Shown: piece by piece, positions 1-9,845 of the stretch
How positions within the stretch are numbered: position 1 is the stretch's first letter
Layout: every line of letters starts with the position of its first letter
DNA from: Siphonodentalium dalli
Lineage: Eukaryota; Mollusca; Scaphopoda; Gadilida; Siphonodentaliidae
Length of the DNA stretch: 64,000 bases
Assembly (NCBI GenBank): GCA_032622095.1
Contig: CP136069.1
Location: forward strand, 205,268,690 to 205,332,689
Direction: 5' to 3'
Made by a program: the position numbers and the translations under genes
The notes under the pieces: model-generated
Database searches by the model: none
Told to the model about the DNA's origin: nothing
The model's input: only the letters and a program-made list of their open reading frames with translations

Positions 1-4
1 GGGA

Positions 5-447
5 GAAGCCTTCAAATAGTGTGTCTGTCATTTGCAGAATGAGGTCCCCAGAGGGTGAATTTAGTGATGCTATCCCACACAGCGGCCTAGCATCACCAAA
101 ATCACAATCTGGGAACCTCATTCTGATGAGGCCTCAACTGCCATGGGAGATCTAGGATCAGATTGAAGTTCCCAGTTTAGGTTGATGAAATTCACCCATT
201 AGTCACCTCGAATATGCATTTTATCTTCTGCAAATTAACAAATATAGAAACTGAACAAAAGGAAAAAGTAACAAAAAACAATGTTAATTTGAGATTATGG
301 ATACTTCCCAGAAGATGAAGCCTAAGCAGAATGAGGTCCCAAGAGGGTGAATTTAGTGATGATATCCTGCTGTGCAGGGCAGCACCACTAAATTCACCCT
401 CTGGGGACCTCATTCTGCAAATGACAGACACACTGTTTCAAGGCTGA
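5..447. mobile_element. hAT-MITE-1 copy, near full length
   Basis: Both ends carry the family terminal repeat (TCAAATAGTGTGTCTGTCAT at the left, its complement at the right), each followed by the AATGAGGTCCCCAGAGGGTG module. The core holds two internal foldbacks around ATTTAGTGATG and the sequences CACCTCGAATATGCA and GAAGATGAAGCC seen in other copies. Extreme ends are mutated, so no target duplication is readable. Confidence 0.8.
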
Positions 448-990
448 GGTAAAATCATATGAACTATAGAAGGTGTTCAGGTAATAGGTGTGGTATTGTC
501 TATTTTGTCGTTATCTGATCGTAAAAAGTGATTGCTTGCTTGCTGCCAGTGATTATTTATTTGAGCAGACGTCTGGAAAGCACCCAACTTGGCCGATATG
601 TTGTCCGTTTATGCATAGAAGATTAAAAACTCAGCCAATATTTAGTGTGTTTGGGTGCCCCAAAAATTATGCGGGTGAAAAAAATATAAAACTTGGCTGA
701 CAAGTGATGTGTTTGGGTGCGAAAACCTTGGCCGACATATGTAAGAATGATTGGGTGTCTCAGAAATCATAGGATCTGACAAGACAACAGACAGTTTTAT
801 ACATGTACCATAATTGTCTATGTTACTATGTGAATAACACCTATTTTGTAAATTTCTGATTTACACCCTACTGTGGGTATAAATTTCTTCTGTGGGTGTA
901 AATGTTAAAATGTCTGTTCATGGGTTAAACATTTATACCCATGGTAGAACTACATCACAGTAAGCAAAATAGTTATAATGTTACATTCAT
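448..990. other. unassigned AT-rich sequence
   Basis: No gene is recognised. Loose short repeats occur (TTGGCCGA/TTGGCTGA followed by GTGTTTGGGTGC, about 580-770), and GTGGGTATAAAT/GTGGGTGTAAAT at 875-905. The 70-codon open frame at 488-700 has no recognisable domain. Confidence 0.5.
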
Positions 991-994
991 TTAA

Positions 995-1447
995 ACCTTT
1001 ACCCAACACAACGGCCCTGTGCCAATGCATTCTCTTATATATGCGAGTTGACCATAGGTCGCCTTGCATATATAAGAGAATGCATTGGCTTAATACATAT
1101 TAAAAATGATAAAATTGTCAAAGAATGTAGAAAAATATTATAAAAATTGTTAAAAAATGTAAGAAAAAATTATAAAATTGTTAAAGAATGTAAGAAAAAA
1201 TGGTAAAAAGTGTTAAAAAAAGAATTTTTTTTAGGCCAATGCATTCTCTTATATAGGCGAGGCGACCTATACTCGCATATATAAGAGAATACATTGGCAC
1301 AGGGCATAACTGTAAACATCACAATGTGGTCAATGAACCGGTTCCAATGATATCCATATTTGTATGGTGTTATTGAGACAGACCGAAGATATTTTAGGCT
1401 GTTGAAGCTTTATTTGGGCGTTTTTGGCCGTTTTGTTGGGTAAAGGG
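995..1447. mobile_element. TTAA-MITE-1 copy (piggyBac-style)
   Basis: Flanked by TTAA at 991-994 and 1448-1451. The left end reads ACCTTTACCCAAC and the right end GTTGGGTAAAGGG. Two copies of the shared palindrome sit at about 1020-1088 and 1236-1298, separated by AT-rich DNA with ATTGTTAAAGAATGTAAG. The long right side contains GAACCGGTTCCAATGATATC. No transposase is encoded, so it would depend on an enzyme supplied elsewhere. Confidence 0.88.
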
Positions 1448-1451
1448 TTAA

Positions 1452-1830
1452 AATTGGAAGTTGTTATGATATAAATTGAATATGATGAAAGTTTCCTACA
1501 TTTTAATCAAACGTAGCTTGCTATAGTGTTATTTAAACTAGGAAACATATGAATGGGAATATCAAGTGAATGATTACTTAGAAACAGGCTGACGTCATGT
1601 TATGACATAAAAATAAGCATCACTACGCTTGATGCACATTCCTTATAAGGTCGTGTTTGGGTCACTTGGTGAGGATACATAACAAAATTAAACAGCGGAA
1701 TAGCTGAATTTGTGGAACAAATAAAAAAAGTAATTTTGGCATAAATAAAATACACCCATGGTAGCCGAGCATACCAAATTTTCACAAAACTTTTGCGGTT
1801 AAAACCAATATTCTACTCTCAGCTACTATG
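1452..1830. other. unassigned sequence with a short inverted repeat
   Basis: No gene recognised. AATACACCCATGGTAGC (about 1748) is inverted as GCTACTATGGGTGTATT (1822-1838). The right arm overlaps the 8-bp target duplication of the next transposon. Confidence 0.5.
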
Positions 1831-1838
1831 GGTGTATT

Positions 1839-2296
1839 CAGGCCTGAGTTTAGTGTGCCTGTCATTTGCAGAATGAGGTCCCCAGAGGGTGAATTTAGTA
1901 ACGCTAACCTGCATAGTGGGCTAGCATCACTAAATTCACCCTCTTGGACCTCATTCTGCTTAGGCATCATCTTCTCTGGAAAGTTTCTTTATTATCAAAT
2001 TTCTATAAAAACTTCTTCACATAGATTCAATTTCATTTTAGTTTAGTTTCTCTATATCCCCAAATTGGCAGACAACGCATTGCATAATCGAGGATCCCAA
2101 TGGGTGTACATCACAATATTCACCATTTGGGAACTCAAATCTGAGTCTATGTCTCCAATAGCAGATGAGGCTATGCAGAATGAGGTCCCCAGAGGGTGAA
2201 TATGGTGATGCTAACCCCCTATGCAATATGGCATCACTATCTTCACCCTCTGGGGACCTAATTCTACAAATAACAGGCAAACTAAACTCAGGCTTG
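1839..2296. mobile_element. hAT-MITE-1 full-length copy with 8-bp target duplication
   Basis: Ends read CAGGCCTGAGTTTAG and CTAAACTCAGGCTTG. The octamer GGTGTATT flanks both sides (1831-1838 and 2297-2304), a perfect 8-bp duplication as made by hAT transposases. The element is 458 bp and carries sub-terminal foldbacks around GGTCCCCAGAGGGTGAATTT. It has no coding capacity. Confidence 0.93.
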
Positions 2297-2340
2297 GGTG
2301 TATTCTATATATACTTACTTCAGAAGTGTTTTCAAACCTT

Positions 2341-2465
2341 AACCTTGTAAGCCAGTGCATTCTCTTATATATGCGAGGCTCCCTATGGGAAACTCACATA
2401 TATAAGATAATGCACTGGCACAGGATATTTAATGCTGCACCAGCACAGCCCCCATCATGAAAGGG
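2341..2465. mobile_element. TTAA-MITE-2, right half
   Basis: Contains one palindrome unit (about 2353-2420, loop GAGGCTCCCTATGGGAAACTC) then ATATTTAATGCTGCACCAGC and the right end CATCATGAAAGGG, followed by TTAA at 2466-2469. The left half is missing. Its right end is about 60 bp from the splice donor of sulfatase exon 2. Confidence 0.8.
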
Positions 2466-2524
2466 TTAAATAACGGTTTGACAACAATGGCGTTTCCTCA
2501 TCCAGTACAGAAACACTTGCTCAC

Positions 2525-2764
2525 CTGTTCGATATCCTTCCCTCTGTAGGTAGTTAGAGAAAACATGAGGCTCATGCGTCATCTGCCATTGTGGTGACGA
2601 ACAATTATCGTTGTTTGAGTATACGTTGTGGTTGTGAGGGTATAGACCGGTGAGGATACTGCTCCGGGAGGGACAGCACATGGGCGTGGTCACAAATGAG
2701 TTGTTGAAGGTAGCACCCTGGTCTTTAATGAATTTCCTCGTTCTCGGCATGTGATCCATGGAGC
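2525..2764 (-). CDS. secreted sulfatase, internal exon with catalytic CxPSR motif
   Basis: The minus-strand exon lies between acceptor TTTCCTCTTGCAG (AG at 2766-2765) and donor CGAACAG|GTGAGC (GT at 2524-2523). It is 240 bp and phase 1 at both ends. The first codon is completed by the last base of the upstream exon as glycine. It encodes [20 protein letters not shown] and then [20 protein letters not shown], a long match to the sulfatase core. The first Cys of C-C-P-S-R is the residue oxidised to formylglycine, the nucleophile that cleaves sulfate esters. The pattern around CCPSR and the NCSS motif resembles extracellular heparan-sulfate 6-O-endosulfatases (SULF) and N-acetylglucosamine-6-sulfatases more than arylsulfatases A/B. 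The family is known; the exact substrate is not decided here. The exon ends at GYRT, where relatives continue with a GKYLNEY-type motif. That next exon is not visible to the left, so the gene should continue past position 1. Confidence 0.9.
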
Positions 2765-2804
2765 CTGCAAGAGGAAATGTTGAAATCAAAATATAAAATT
2801 AACA

Positions 2805-3235
2805 AGAGCAACGCTAGGGCATGGCATAGCCATTTCAAATTGTACTACCTCAAAATAAAATAATAATTTGAGCTTACATTTGAATAATATCTGATATACC
2901 CCTAATTTCCTTGCCAAAATGTGAAAAATGGCCGTAACTATGTGAAAATTATTGGACAGAACCTATATTCGAACTTGACCTGTAGTTTTAGCTGGGAAAT
3001 ACACATACCAGTGTATGAAATAGGTCAAATTCTAAGTTGAAAAAGGGCCGTAACTCATGTAAAAATAATTCGACGGAACCCATATTCGAATTTGGCCTGA
3101 ATCTTTAGCTGGGAAATACACATACCAACTTTGGTTCAGATCAAATAATCCAAACTGGAGTTATCGATCGGAAACCAAAAATGTTAACGGACAGATGGGC
3201 AGCTAGACGGATGGACAGACTGATACATAATACAA
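2805..3235. repeat. Q-type dispersed repeat
   Basis: Starts near AACAAGAGCAACGCTAGGGC and holds two tandem-like blocks reading AATGGCCGTAACT or AAGGGCCGTAACTCATG, then GGACGGAACC, CATATTCGAA and GGGAAATACACATACCA. It ends in a degenerate ACGGACAGATGGGC tract. The same architecture recurs at 26570, 28482, 29975 and 41770. Class unknown. Confidence 0.6.
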
Positions 3236-3501
3236 CTTTATTTTCAAAATGGCATATAAAAAAGTACTAGACAAGGATGGACAAGGTTGGCTTGGGTCGA
3301 ACACTGATGTAGGCGAAAATCGGTCACGATTTTCAAGATTGATTTGAGTTGAGGGACATTTCAATGTGCCATTCTGATCGATACCTGGCCATTACGATAA
3401 GAAATGAGAATTTGTTCACGCTCACTGAAGCAAGCACATTTGAAGCAATGAACACTTTAATATACTGATAGAGTCTGTGCCTCCATAAATCTGATATTAA
3501 T

Positions 3502-4140
3502 CTGTTCTATACTAAAGCATCATTGATGAGTTGTTATCCCATAGGAAATGTTCAGATAATAAGTTAACCATTTTTATACTAAAGCATCATTGACGACTAG
3601 TTATCCCATAGGAAATGTTCAGATAATAAGTTTAAACCTTTCTATACTAAAGCATCATTGATGAGTAGTTACCCCATAGGAAATGTTCAGATAATAAGTT
3701 AACCCTTTCTATACTAAAGCATCATTGATGAGTAGTTATCCCATAGGAAATGTTCAGATAATAAGTTTAACCCTTTCTATACTAAAGCATCATTGATGAG
3801 TAGTTACCACAGAGGAAATGTTCAGATAATAAGTTTAACCCTCTCTATACTAAAGCATCATTGATGAGTAGTTATCCCATAGGAAATGTTCAGATAATAA
3901 GTTTAACCCTTTCTATACTAAAGTATCATTGGTGAGTAGTTATCCCATATGAAATGTTCACATAATAAGTTCATCAATAGGTCATTTGTTGAACTTATTA
4001 TATTAACACGTCCCTCTAATAAATAGGGCTCCTTCTGCACTTTTATGTATCTGCTCTCTGCTTTTACCACCTTTACATCCCTCCAAATGAATAATAGACC
4101 ATTCCGACTGCTAAGAAAAATCCATTTAGTATAGAAAGGG
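3502..4140. mobile_element. TTAA-MITE-4 with tandemly amplified left end
   Basis: The right end reads TTTAGTATAGAAAGGG followed by TTAA at 4141-4144. The matching left end CCCTTTCTATACTAAAGC, with TTAA before it, is repeated inside a tandem array of about seven 67-bp units (3502-3990), each running to AGGAAATGTTCAGATAATAA. The unit therefore includes the transposon terminus and the TTAA junction. The element stops 24 bp from the sulfatase exon 1 donor. Confidence 0.75.
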
Positions 4141-4164
4141 TTAATATTTTCTATTTATACATAC

Positions 4165-4428
4165 CGAGGAGCAAATCTTGGTCATCTGTGAGGATAAACA
4201 CTATATTTGGTCGTTTTGGTTTCTGCATCGTGAGCTTGTTTTTCCAGAATCGTTTTGAGTTCTTGTCCGTGGGTAGCGTGTCCTGTGGGAATTGTGGGTA
4301 ATCCGAATGCCATCTGTTCGCCCATACCACACATACTGCCAAGCTGAGACTGATGACGATCTGTGGTATGCAAGACGTCGGCAGTGGTGGCATATTAAAA
4401 CAGGGCGGGGCTGTTCAACCTAGAGGCA
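4165..4428 (-). CDS. secreted sulfatase, first coding exon (signal peptide, DDQD motif)
   Basis: Coding starts at the ATG at 4393 and runs to 4165 (76 codons plus one base), with donor CTCG|GTATGT. The ATG has A at -3, and an in-frame TGA lies 24 bases upstream, so this start is well supported. Bases 4428-4394 look like 5' UTR, because TTTGTCATTTCAG ends at 4429 as a probable acceptor. That predicts an earlier non-coding exon further right. Residues 9-25 (IPQIVISLSLAVCVVWA) form a hydrophobic signal peptide. Residues about 60-73 read KRPNIVFILTDDQD, the N-terminal strand and calcium-binding aspartates of the alkaline-phosphatase-fold sulfatases. Spliced to the 2764-2525 exon it gives DDQDLLLG-SMDHM in one frame. 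The linker at residues 26-58 is lysine-rich and not recognised. The protein is expected in the secretory pathway or outside the cell. Confidence 0.88.
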
Positions 4429-4470
4429 CTGAAATGACAAATATTATTTTAAAGACATATGATGGACTTA

Positions 4471-4719
4471 CAGTAATGCCCTAATTATGGGTAACTTTTC
4501 AGGATTTAGTTGGAAATATGGCTTGTTGCCATTCATCGGAAAGCTCTCAGGGGGAGAATAATGGGTAACTTTTCAGGATTTAGTCGGACGGAAATATGGC
4601 TTGTTGCCATTCAGCGGAGCTTTCCGATGAATGGCAACAAGCCATATTTCTTACTAAATCCTGAAAAGTTACCCATAATTCGTCTGTGGTTAAGGAGTCG
4701 ATTAATTAGGGCATTACTG
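4471..4719. mobile_element. TA-MITE-1 copy with internal partial duplication
   Basis: Ends CAGTAATGCCCTAA and GGGCATTACTG are flanked by TA (4469-4470, 4720-4721), as for Tc1/mariner-type elements. Nearly the whole element is one foldback built on TTTTCAGGATTTAGTC and CCATTCATCGGAAAGCTC. Part of the left arm (GGGTAACTTTTCAGG) is repeated at about 4490 and 4562, so this copy is longer than the 213-bp norm. Confidence 0.88.
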
Positions 4720-4744
4720 TACTTCAGTTAGTATCCAAACAATA

Positions 4745-5020
4745 TCATTGTCACTGGAATGATGTAGCCATCAACTATGATTATTGAAAACTCCAACCAC
4801 TGTACTATTTCAGAGACCACAATGTTTGAACTATGCACAAATGTAAATATTTACTATTTATTTGGACGATTTATTGGGCAGAAACAATATGTCAATGATT
4901 CCGCCAACAATGAGTCACTACTTGTACTATTATTTTAATTTAAGAGCACGTAGATAAACATCTGGGATATATGAATGACCTTTCTACTAGCTAGTTTCAA
5001 CCAATCATAACATTCTAGAA
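4745..5020. repeat. degenerate R3 repeat
   Basis: Sequences TGTAAATATTTACTATTTAT, GATTCCGCCAACAATGAGTC and ACTACTTG align by eye with the R3 copies at 32385 and 60717, which read GGTTTCGCCATCAAGAGTCA at this position. Strongly diverged. Confidence 0.4.
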
Positions 5021-5157
5021 TGCTGTGTACCATGTCACTCGCAGTGTTCACGCTGTTGATGGCCCATTTGGCCGATGACCACTTTTATCTAAAAATGGCC
5101 AAAGAAAATACAATTTGGCCAAACTTTTTGGCAAAAAAAAAGTTTCAAGGCTGTTCA

Positions 5158-5664
5158 AGGCTATAATGAAGACAGACTTGAAAAACTAAAGATTCCCACC
5201 CTGCAATACAGATGACATATAGGAGATATGATAGAATGCTACAAAATATTCAATACATACGACCCGGAAGTAGCAAATATACTGACACAGAACTCCGAAT
5301 CCAAATCCAGAGGCCACAACTTCAAGCTGTTTCTAGAAGGGGCAACCAGAGACACAAGAAAACATACTTTTAGTCAGAGAGTTGTGGAACCCTGGAACCA
5401 ACTAGCAGAAGAGGTAGTCAACGCCGATACATTAAATCATTTCAAAAATCGACCTGACGATTATTGGAAAGAACAGGAGGCGAGACTTGATTTCAAAGCC
5501 AAATTAGGGTTGACAAGTTCTCAGACGAGTCGGGCGTTGGATAGACTAAAAAATATAGGGCCTGAATTTGGTGAATTCGGGCAACCAGACATAAAAGATG
5601 TGGACATAGTGGCACAAGCGTCCACTAACAGCATAAGGTATCATAAGGTATAAGGTATTATAAT
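5158..5664 (+). mobile_element. non-LTR retrotransposon (LINE), 3' end with RT C-terminal domain
   Basis: Codons from 5162 read DRLEKLKIPTLQYR, an in-frame TGA at 5213-5215, then GDMIECYKIFNTYDP, and further on HTFSQRVVEPWNQL and VVNADTLNHFK. These are hallmarks of the C-terminal region of CR1/Jockey/L2-type LINE ORF2 proteins. The TGA stands where relatives usually have arginine, so CGA to TGA decay is likely. The open frame then runs to 5653 (141 codons from 5228). After it come ATAAGGTAT repeats (5634-5660), which look like the LINE 3' tail. It is 5'-truncated and dead, with no catalytic RT residues present. Confidence 0.8.
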
Positions 5665-6548
5665 CAGGGTTGGCTGATTTAAATCAAGCAATTTAAATCA
5701 TTGATTTAAATCAAGATTTAAATCAATGATTTTTTTCAAAAAAATCATTGATTTAAATCAAATTTTTTTAAATAATGATAAAGAGTCAAGAAATGCAATA
5801 TTTCTGTAAACTAAAACATGAGTATGATTTAACAATATACAAATTGGATAATAGATATGAAACTGTACAGTAATTACAGGCATACAGCATGGTACCGTAT
5901 TTACTGTTTCAGCAATGGCCTGTTCCACTGTATATCATTGTTCGTATTGTTTGCAACTACAGTGTATACACTCAGATTCAGCACGCCTCACTATACACTG
6001 TTTAATTTTCTTTCCCCCTTTTATCATTGCCAACATGTAAATGCTAACTGAGTATAGCTCTACCATATACTCTAACATCTACTGTAACTTCTCTAGCTGT
6101 CTAGTGCCTATACTTGATATATAGTGTGATTACCATATGTCCTCAAGTCACTGAGAGCAAACGTGATTGATAAAATATTCAGTTTTCATCTAAATTTGAC
6201 TAAATTTATTAGTAAAAGTTTAAGCACAGGTCTACCTTTCCAGATATCACAACATTGGAACCCACATGGACCCAAGTGAATGCATAAAGCACATGGTCGC
6301 TATATCGGTACTGGCATGATATATGTGTTTCATTGGTATACAAAAAATAATAAAAAAATCACAGAATTATGATTAATCCAGCCTTGGATATAATAAGCAA
6401 CACCTTTCAGAACCTTCATTTATCAGAGAAATTGCACAATTACATATTTTCATAACATTTAGAAGAAAAAAATCAAATAAATTGATTTAAATCAAAAAAA
6501 TCGATTTTTTTGATTTATTTTTAAAAATAAAAAAAATCACCAACCCTG
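5665..6548. mobile_element. AT-rich DNA transposon with CAGGGTTGG ends
   Basis: Left end CAGGGTTGGCTGATTTAAAT and right end ATCACCAACCCTG form a terminal inverted repeat. Inside both ends are runs of ATTTAAATCA/ATCGATTTTTTT (5680-5770 and 6470-6540). The centre has no coding frame of note. The left end abuts the LINE tail directly. A clear target duplication is not seen (TATTATAAT left, TTTATAAT right). Confidence 0.7.
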
Positions 6549-7080
6549 AAATTTATAATCAGCAATCACCTCTCTGATTATCATAAGATCTCCAAGAAAC
6601 ACTGAGTTTGATAACAGTTAATCAACAGCTACTCATCTGTGTATAGAGTACAATTAATTCTACCAAAAGTTGCTTAAGAATTTAATGTAGTGGGTGTGTG
6701 TTGATCAGTTATTTGTGTACGCATGATTTATATTTTTATTTTTTTCAATTTGGCCAAAGTTTTTGAAAAATGGTACTAGTAAAACAATTTCAGAAATATA
6801 TTTTCAGCATGAAATATTGATAAATCTCACCTTATTTAGAATTTTTTTTGATAATCACTATGTCTAAAGGCATTTACAATTAATTTCCAAATAGATATAG
6901 GAAGGTTAAAATGACACATATCCATTCAAATCAGTGCAGATGAATGTTTATAGCATATAAAACAGTGATCCTGCAGCTGGTTGCATTCAAGAGAATTCCA
7001 TGAATGGTGATATGTAGCCAAGTTATCAGCCAAACATGCAAAGAATGGTGTTAAATATGTCACAACATCATAATCACGGA
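6549..7080. other. unassigned AT-rich sequence
   Basis: No gene or named repeat recognised. A fragment AATTTGGCCAAAGTTTTTG near 6748 resembles the text at 5110-5135. Confidence 0.4.
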
Positions 7081-7084
7081 CTCC

Positions 7085-7255
7085 AACCTATTGAGCCTCA
7101 TGGTGATAAAAGCTGCCAAATACGGATTAACCCATTATCAAAAGCACACTGCATCAAATAACAAATAGAGATTAACCCATTATCAATAGACCACTGCATA
7201 CAATAACAAACCACAGATTAACCCATTATCAATAGAACACCTCATATTGTAAAAC
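7085..7255. repeat. short tandem repeat, about 48-bp unit
   Basis: AGATTAACCCATTATCAATA and variants occur at about 7128, 7171 and 7215, each followed by ACACTGCAT/CCACTGCAT/ACACCTCAT and ACAATAACAAA-like text. About three imperfect units. Confidence 0.6.
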
Positions 7256-7634
7256 ACTAAACAAATCAAGCCATGTTAATGTTATTAGTTGGCAGTATTA
7301 AAACAGTGGTGAAAATCTCTAGATAGAGGAGAGAGAAAACAAATTGATTTGTTCAAGTACCATTCAGAGATTTTCTATATTTATAGGCGACACCAATTTA
7401 AATAGATGGTTTCCACCGACAACTCTTTCACAAAACAAATTTATAAAAACAAAAAAATGTATTTATTGTGCCTATGGTGTTCAGTTTATGTAAGACTTCT
7501 AACTGAACCATTCTATCAGTCATAATAGGCAATATGAGAATAATTGGGATAATAATGTGTCGGTTTTATTTATTTTTATTAACAATTTTTTTTATTTCAA
7601 GAGTATCCATGCACCAGGAATAATGTGGAATAAT
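7256..7634. other. unassigned sequence
   Basis: AT-rich, no gene or named repeat recognised. Confidence 0.4.
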
Positions 7635-7770
7635 CATCAATCGCTTAGTCAAGACCTGCTGGGTATTTATCAATCGCTTAGTCAAGACCTGCTGGGTATA
7701 TTTATCAATTGCTTAGTCAAGACCTGCTGGGTATAATCATCAATCGTTTAGTCAAGACCTGCTGGGTATT
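7635..7770. repeat. minisatellite, about 37-bp unit, four copies
   Basis: The unit is ATCAATCGCTTAGTCAAG followed by ACCTGCTGGGTAT. Four nearly identical copies lie in direct succession. The open frame through it is a by-product of the repeat. Confidence 0.85.
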
Positions 7771-8025
7771 TTATTTTTATTTTCAAAGTGAGTATACAAT
7801 ATCTTACATGAGTATATGGGATCAGTATGAATATAATATTTATTTGATATATTTGCTTGAAAACTGGACGACAATTACTCGACAACGACAATTACTATTT
7901 TCGCATTCCGGCTAATCTGCCATCCATTGTACTCAACAGACTTTCAAATAAAGGAAATCTGGTTACCTTATTCTATGACTCAGAGACTATAGAAACCAAC
8001 AAAAAAATTTGAGTACAGCATCCCT
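7771..8025. other. unassigned sequence
   Basis: AT-rich, no gene or repeat recognised before the TTAA of the next element. Confidence 0.4.
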
Positions 8026-8029
8026 TTAA

Positions 8030-9841
8030 CCCTTTACCCAACAGAACGGCCCTGTGCCAATGCATTCTCTTATATATGCGAGTCGACCATAGGTCGCCTC
8101 GCATATATAAGAGAATGCATTGGCTTAACACATTAAAAATTATAAAATTGTTAAAGAATATAAGAAATGAAAGTGTCAATGACACTGTAGCTCAACTTAG
8201 GTAGGGGAATAATTTAATGGTTGACAGTAAATGGAGGAATAGGAAAGGTGCTAATTGAAATGTCTAACCTGCGCCAAAGGATTTAGTGATGCAAAGAGTA
8301 AGATACAAGATGGCTGCTGGTGGCCATTTTTTTTTACCAATTGACCCCAAAAGGACTCGTTCCCATCTACGTATAATTGTTAACATCCATGACAAATTTT
8401 GTGAAGATCTGACCAAAGCTACGACCTACAAATTTCATGATGATCAGACGAACAGTACGACCTGTAGACCGCGCCAATGGATTGAATTTTGAAATCCAAG
8501 ATGGCCACTGGCAGCCATGTTATTTGGCCGAATGACCCCACAATGATTCGTTCCCATCTACATGTCAATGTCAACATTCATGACAAATTTCATAAAGATT
8601 AGACCAAAGGTACAACTCGTTCCCATCTACATGTCAGTGTTAACATCCATGACAAATTTAATAAAGATCAGACCAAAGGTATGACCTGTAGCCCACGCCA
8701 AAGGATTTAGTCATGCAAAGAGTAAAATGCTGGTGGCCATGTTTTTTGACCGAATGACCCCAAAACGACTCGTTCCCATCTACATGTCATTGTTATAATG
8801 ACTGACAAATTTCATGACCATCTGACCAAAGCTACGACCTGTAGCCCACACCAAAGGATTTAGTCATGCAAAGAGTAAAATCCAAGATGGCTGCTGGCGG
8901 CCATGTTTTTTGACCGAATGACCCCAAAACGACTCGATCCCATCTACATGTCAATGTCAACATTCTTGACAAATTTCATAAAGATCAGACCAAAGGTACG
9001 ACCTGTAGCCCGAGCCAAAGGATTTAGTCATGCAAAGAGTAAAATCCAAGATGGCTGCTGGCGGCCATGTTTTTTGGCCGAACGACCCCAAAATCCCTCG
9101 TTCCCATCTACATGTCATTGTTAACATCCATGACAACTTTCATGATGTTCCGATCAAAGCTACGACCTGTAGCCCGCGCCAAAGGATTTAGTCATGCAAA
9201 GAGTAAAATCCAAGATGGCTGCTGGCGGCCATGTTTATTGGCCGAACGACCCCAAAATGACTCGTTCCCATCTACATGTCAATATTAACATCCATGAGAA
9301 ATTTCATGATGATCAGACGAACAGTACGACCTGTAGGCCGCGCCAATGGATTGAATTTTGAAATCTAAGATGGCTGCCAGCGGCCATGTTTTTTGGCCGA
9401 ATGACCCCAAAATGACTCGTTCCCATCTACATGTCAATGTCAACATTCATGACAAATTTCATGAAGATCAGACCAAAGGTACAACCTGTAGCCCGGGCCA
9501 AAGGAAATTGTTGACGGACACACGGACACACGGACACACGGACGACGGACGCCAAACCATGGCAATAGCTCAAACTTACAAAAGTAAGTTGAGCTAAAAA
9601 TGGTAAAAAAAGATTTTATTTAGGCCAATGCATTCTCTTATATATGCGAGGCGACCTATGGTCGACTCGCATATATAAGAGAATGCATTGGCACAGGGCA
9701 TAACTGTAACTATCACAATGTGGTCAAGGAGCCGGTTCCAATGATATCCATATTTGTATGGTTCTATTGAGACAGACCAAAGATATTTTAGGCTGTTGAA
9801 GCTTTATTTGGCCGGTGTTGGCCGGTTTATTGGGTAAAGGG
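8030..9841. mobile_element. TTAA-MITE-1 copy split by a nested S-element
   Basis: CCCTTTACCCAACAGAACGG starts after TTAA (8026-8029), and TTGGGTAAAGG plus G ends before TTAA (9842-9845). The two palindromes lie at about 8055-8123 and 9624-9693. In other copies the AT-rich spacer joins them directly; here the spacer is broken at about 8170 and resumes at 9598 with AATGGTAAAAAAAGATTTTA. Confidence 0.88.
8188..9596. mobile_element. S-element: TAGCTCAACTTA ends with 165-bp internal tandem repeat
   Basis: Perfect 12-bp inverted ends TAGCTCAACTTA (8188-8199) and TAAGTTGAGCTA (9585-9596). The right end also makes a hairpin (AGCTCAAACTTAC AAAA GTAAGTTGAGCT). Between them are about seven copies of a 165-bp unit carrying TCCAAGATGGCTGCTGG, CGGCCATGTTTTTTGG, CCCCAAAACGACTCGTTCCC and AAGATCAGACCAAAGGT. 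The last unit leads into GTTGACGGACACACGGACA. The left border is uncertain by up to about 18 bp because AAGTGTCAATGACACTG lies outside the TIR. No transposase. Confidence 0.8.
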
Positions 9842-9845
9842 TTAA

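Larger units (their letters stand above)
2765..4164 (-). other. sulfatase intron (phase 1) filled with repeats
   Basis: The 1400-bp intron is bounded by GTATGT at 4164 and a pyrimidine-rich TTTCCTCTTGCAG at 2765. From acceptor to donor side it holds a Q-type repeat (about 2805-3235), unassigned AT-rich DNA (3236-3500) and a TTAA-MITE-4 with an amplified end (3502-4140). Both splice sites are intact by eye. Confidence 0.85.

Noticed and set aside
2466-2524. Extension of sulfatase exon 2 past GYRTG
   Set aside because: A consensus donor (G|GTGAGC) lies at the point where family similarity ends. The further residues match nothing and read intron.
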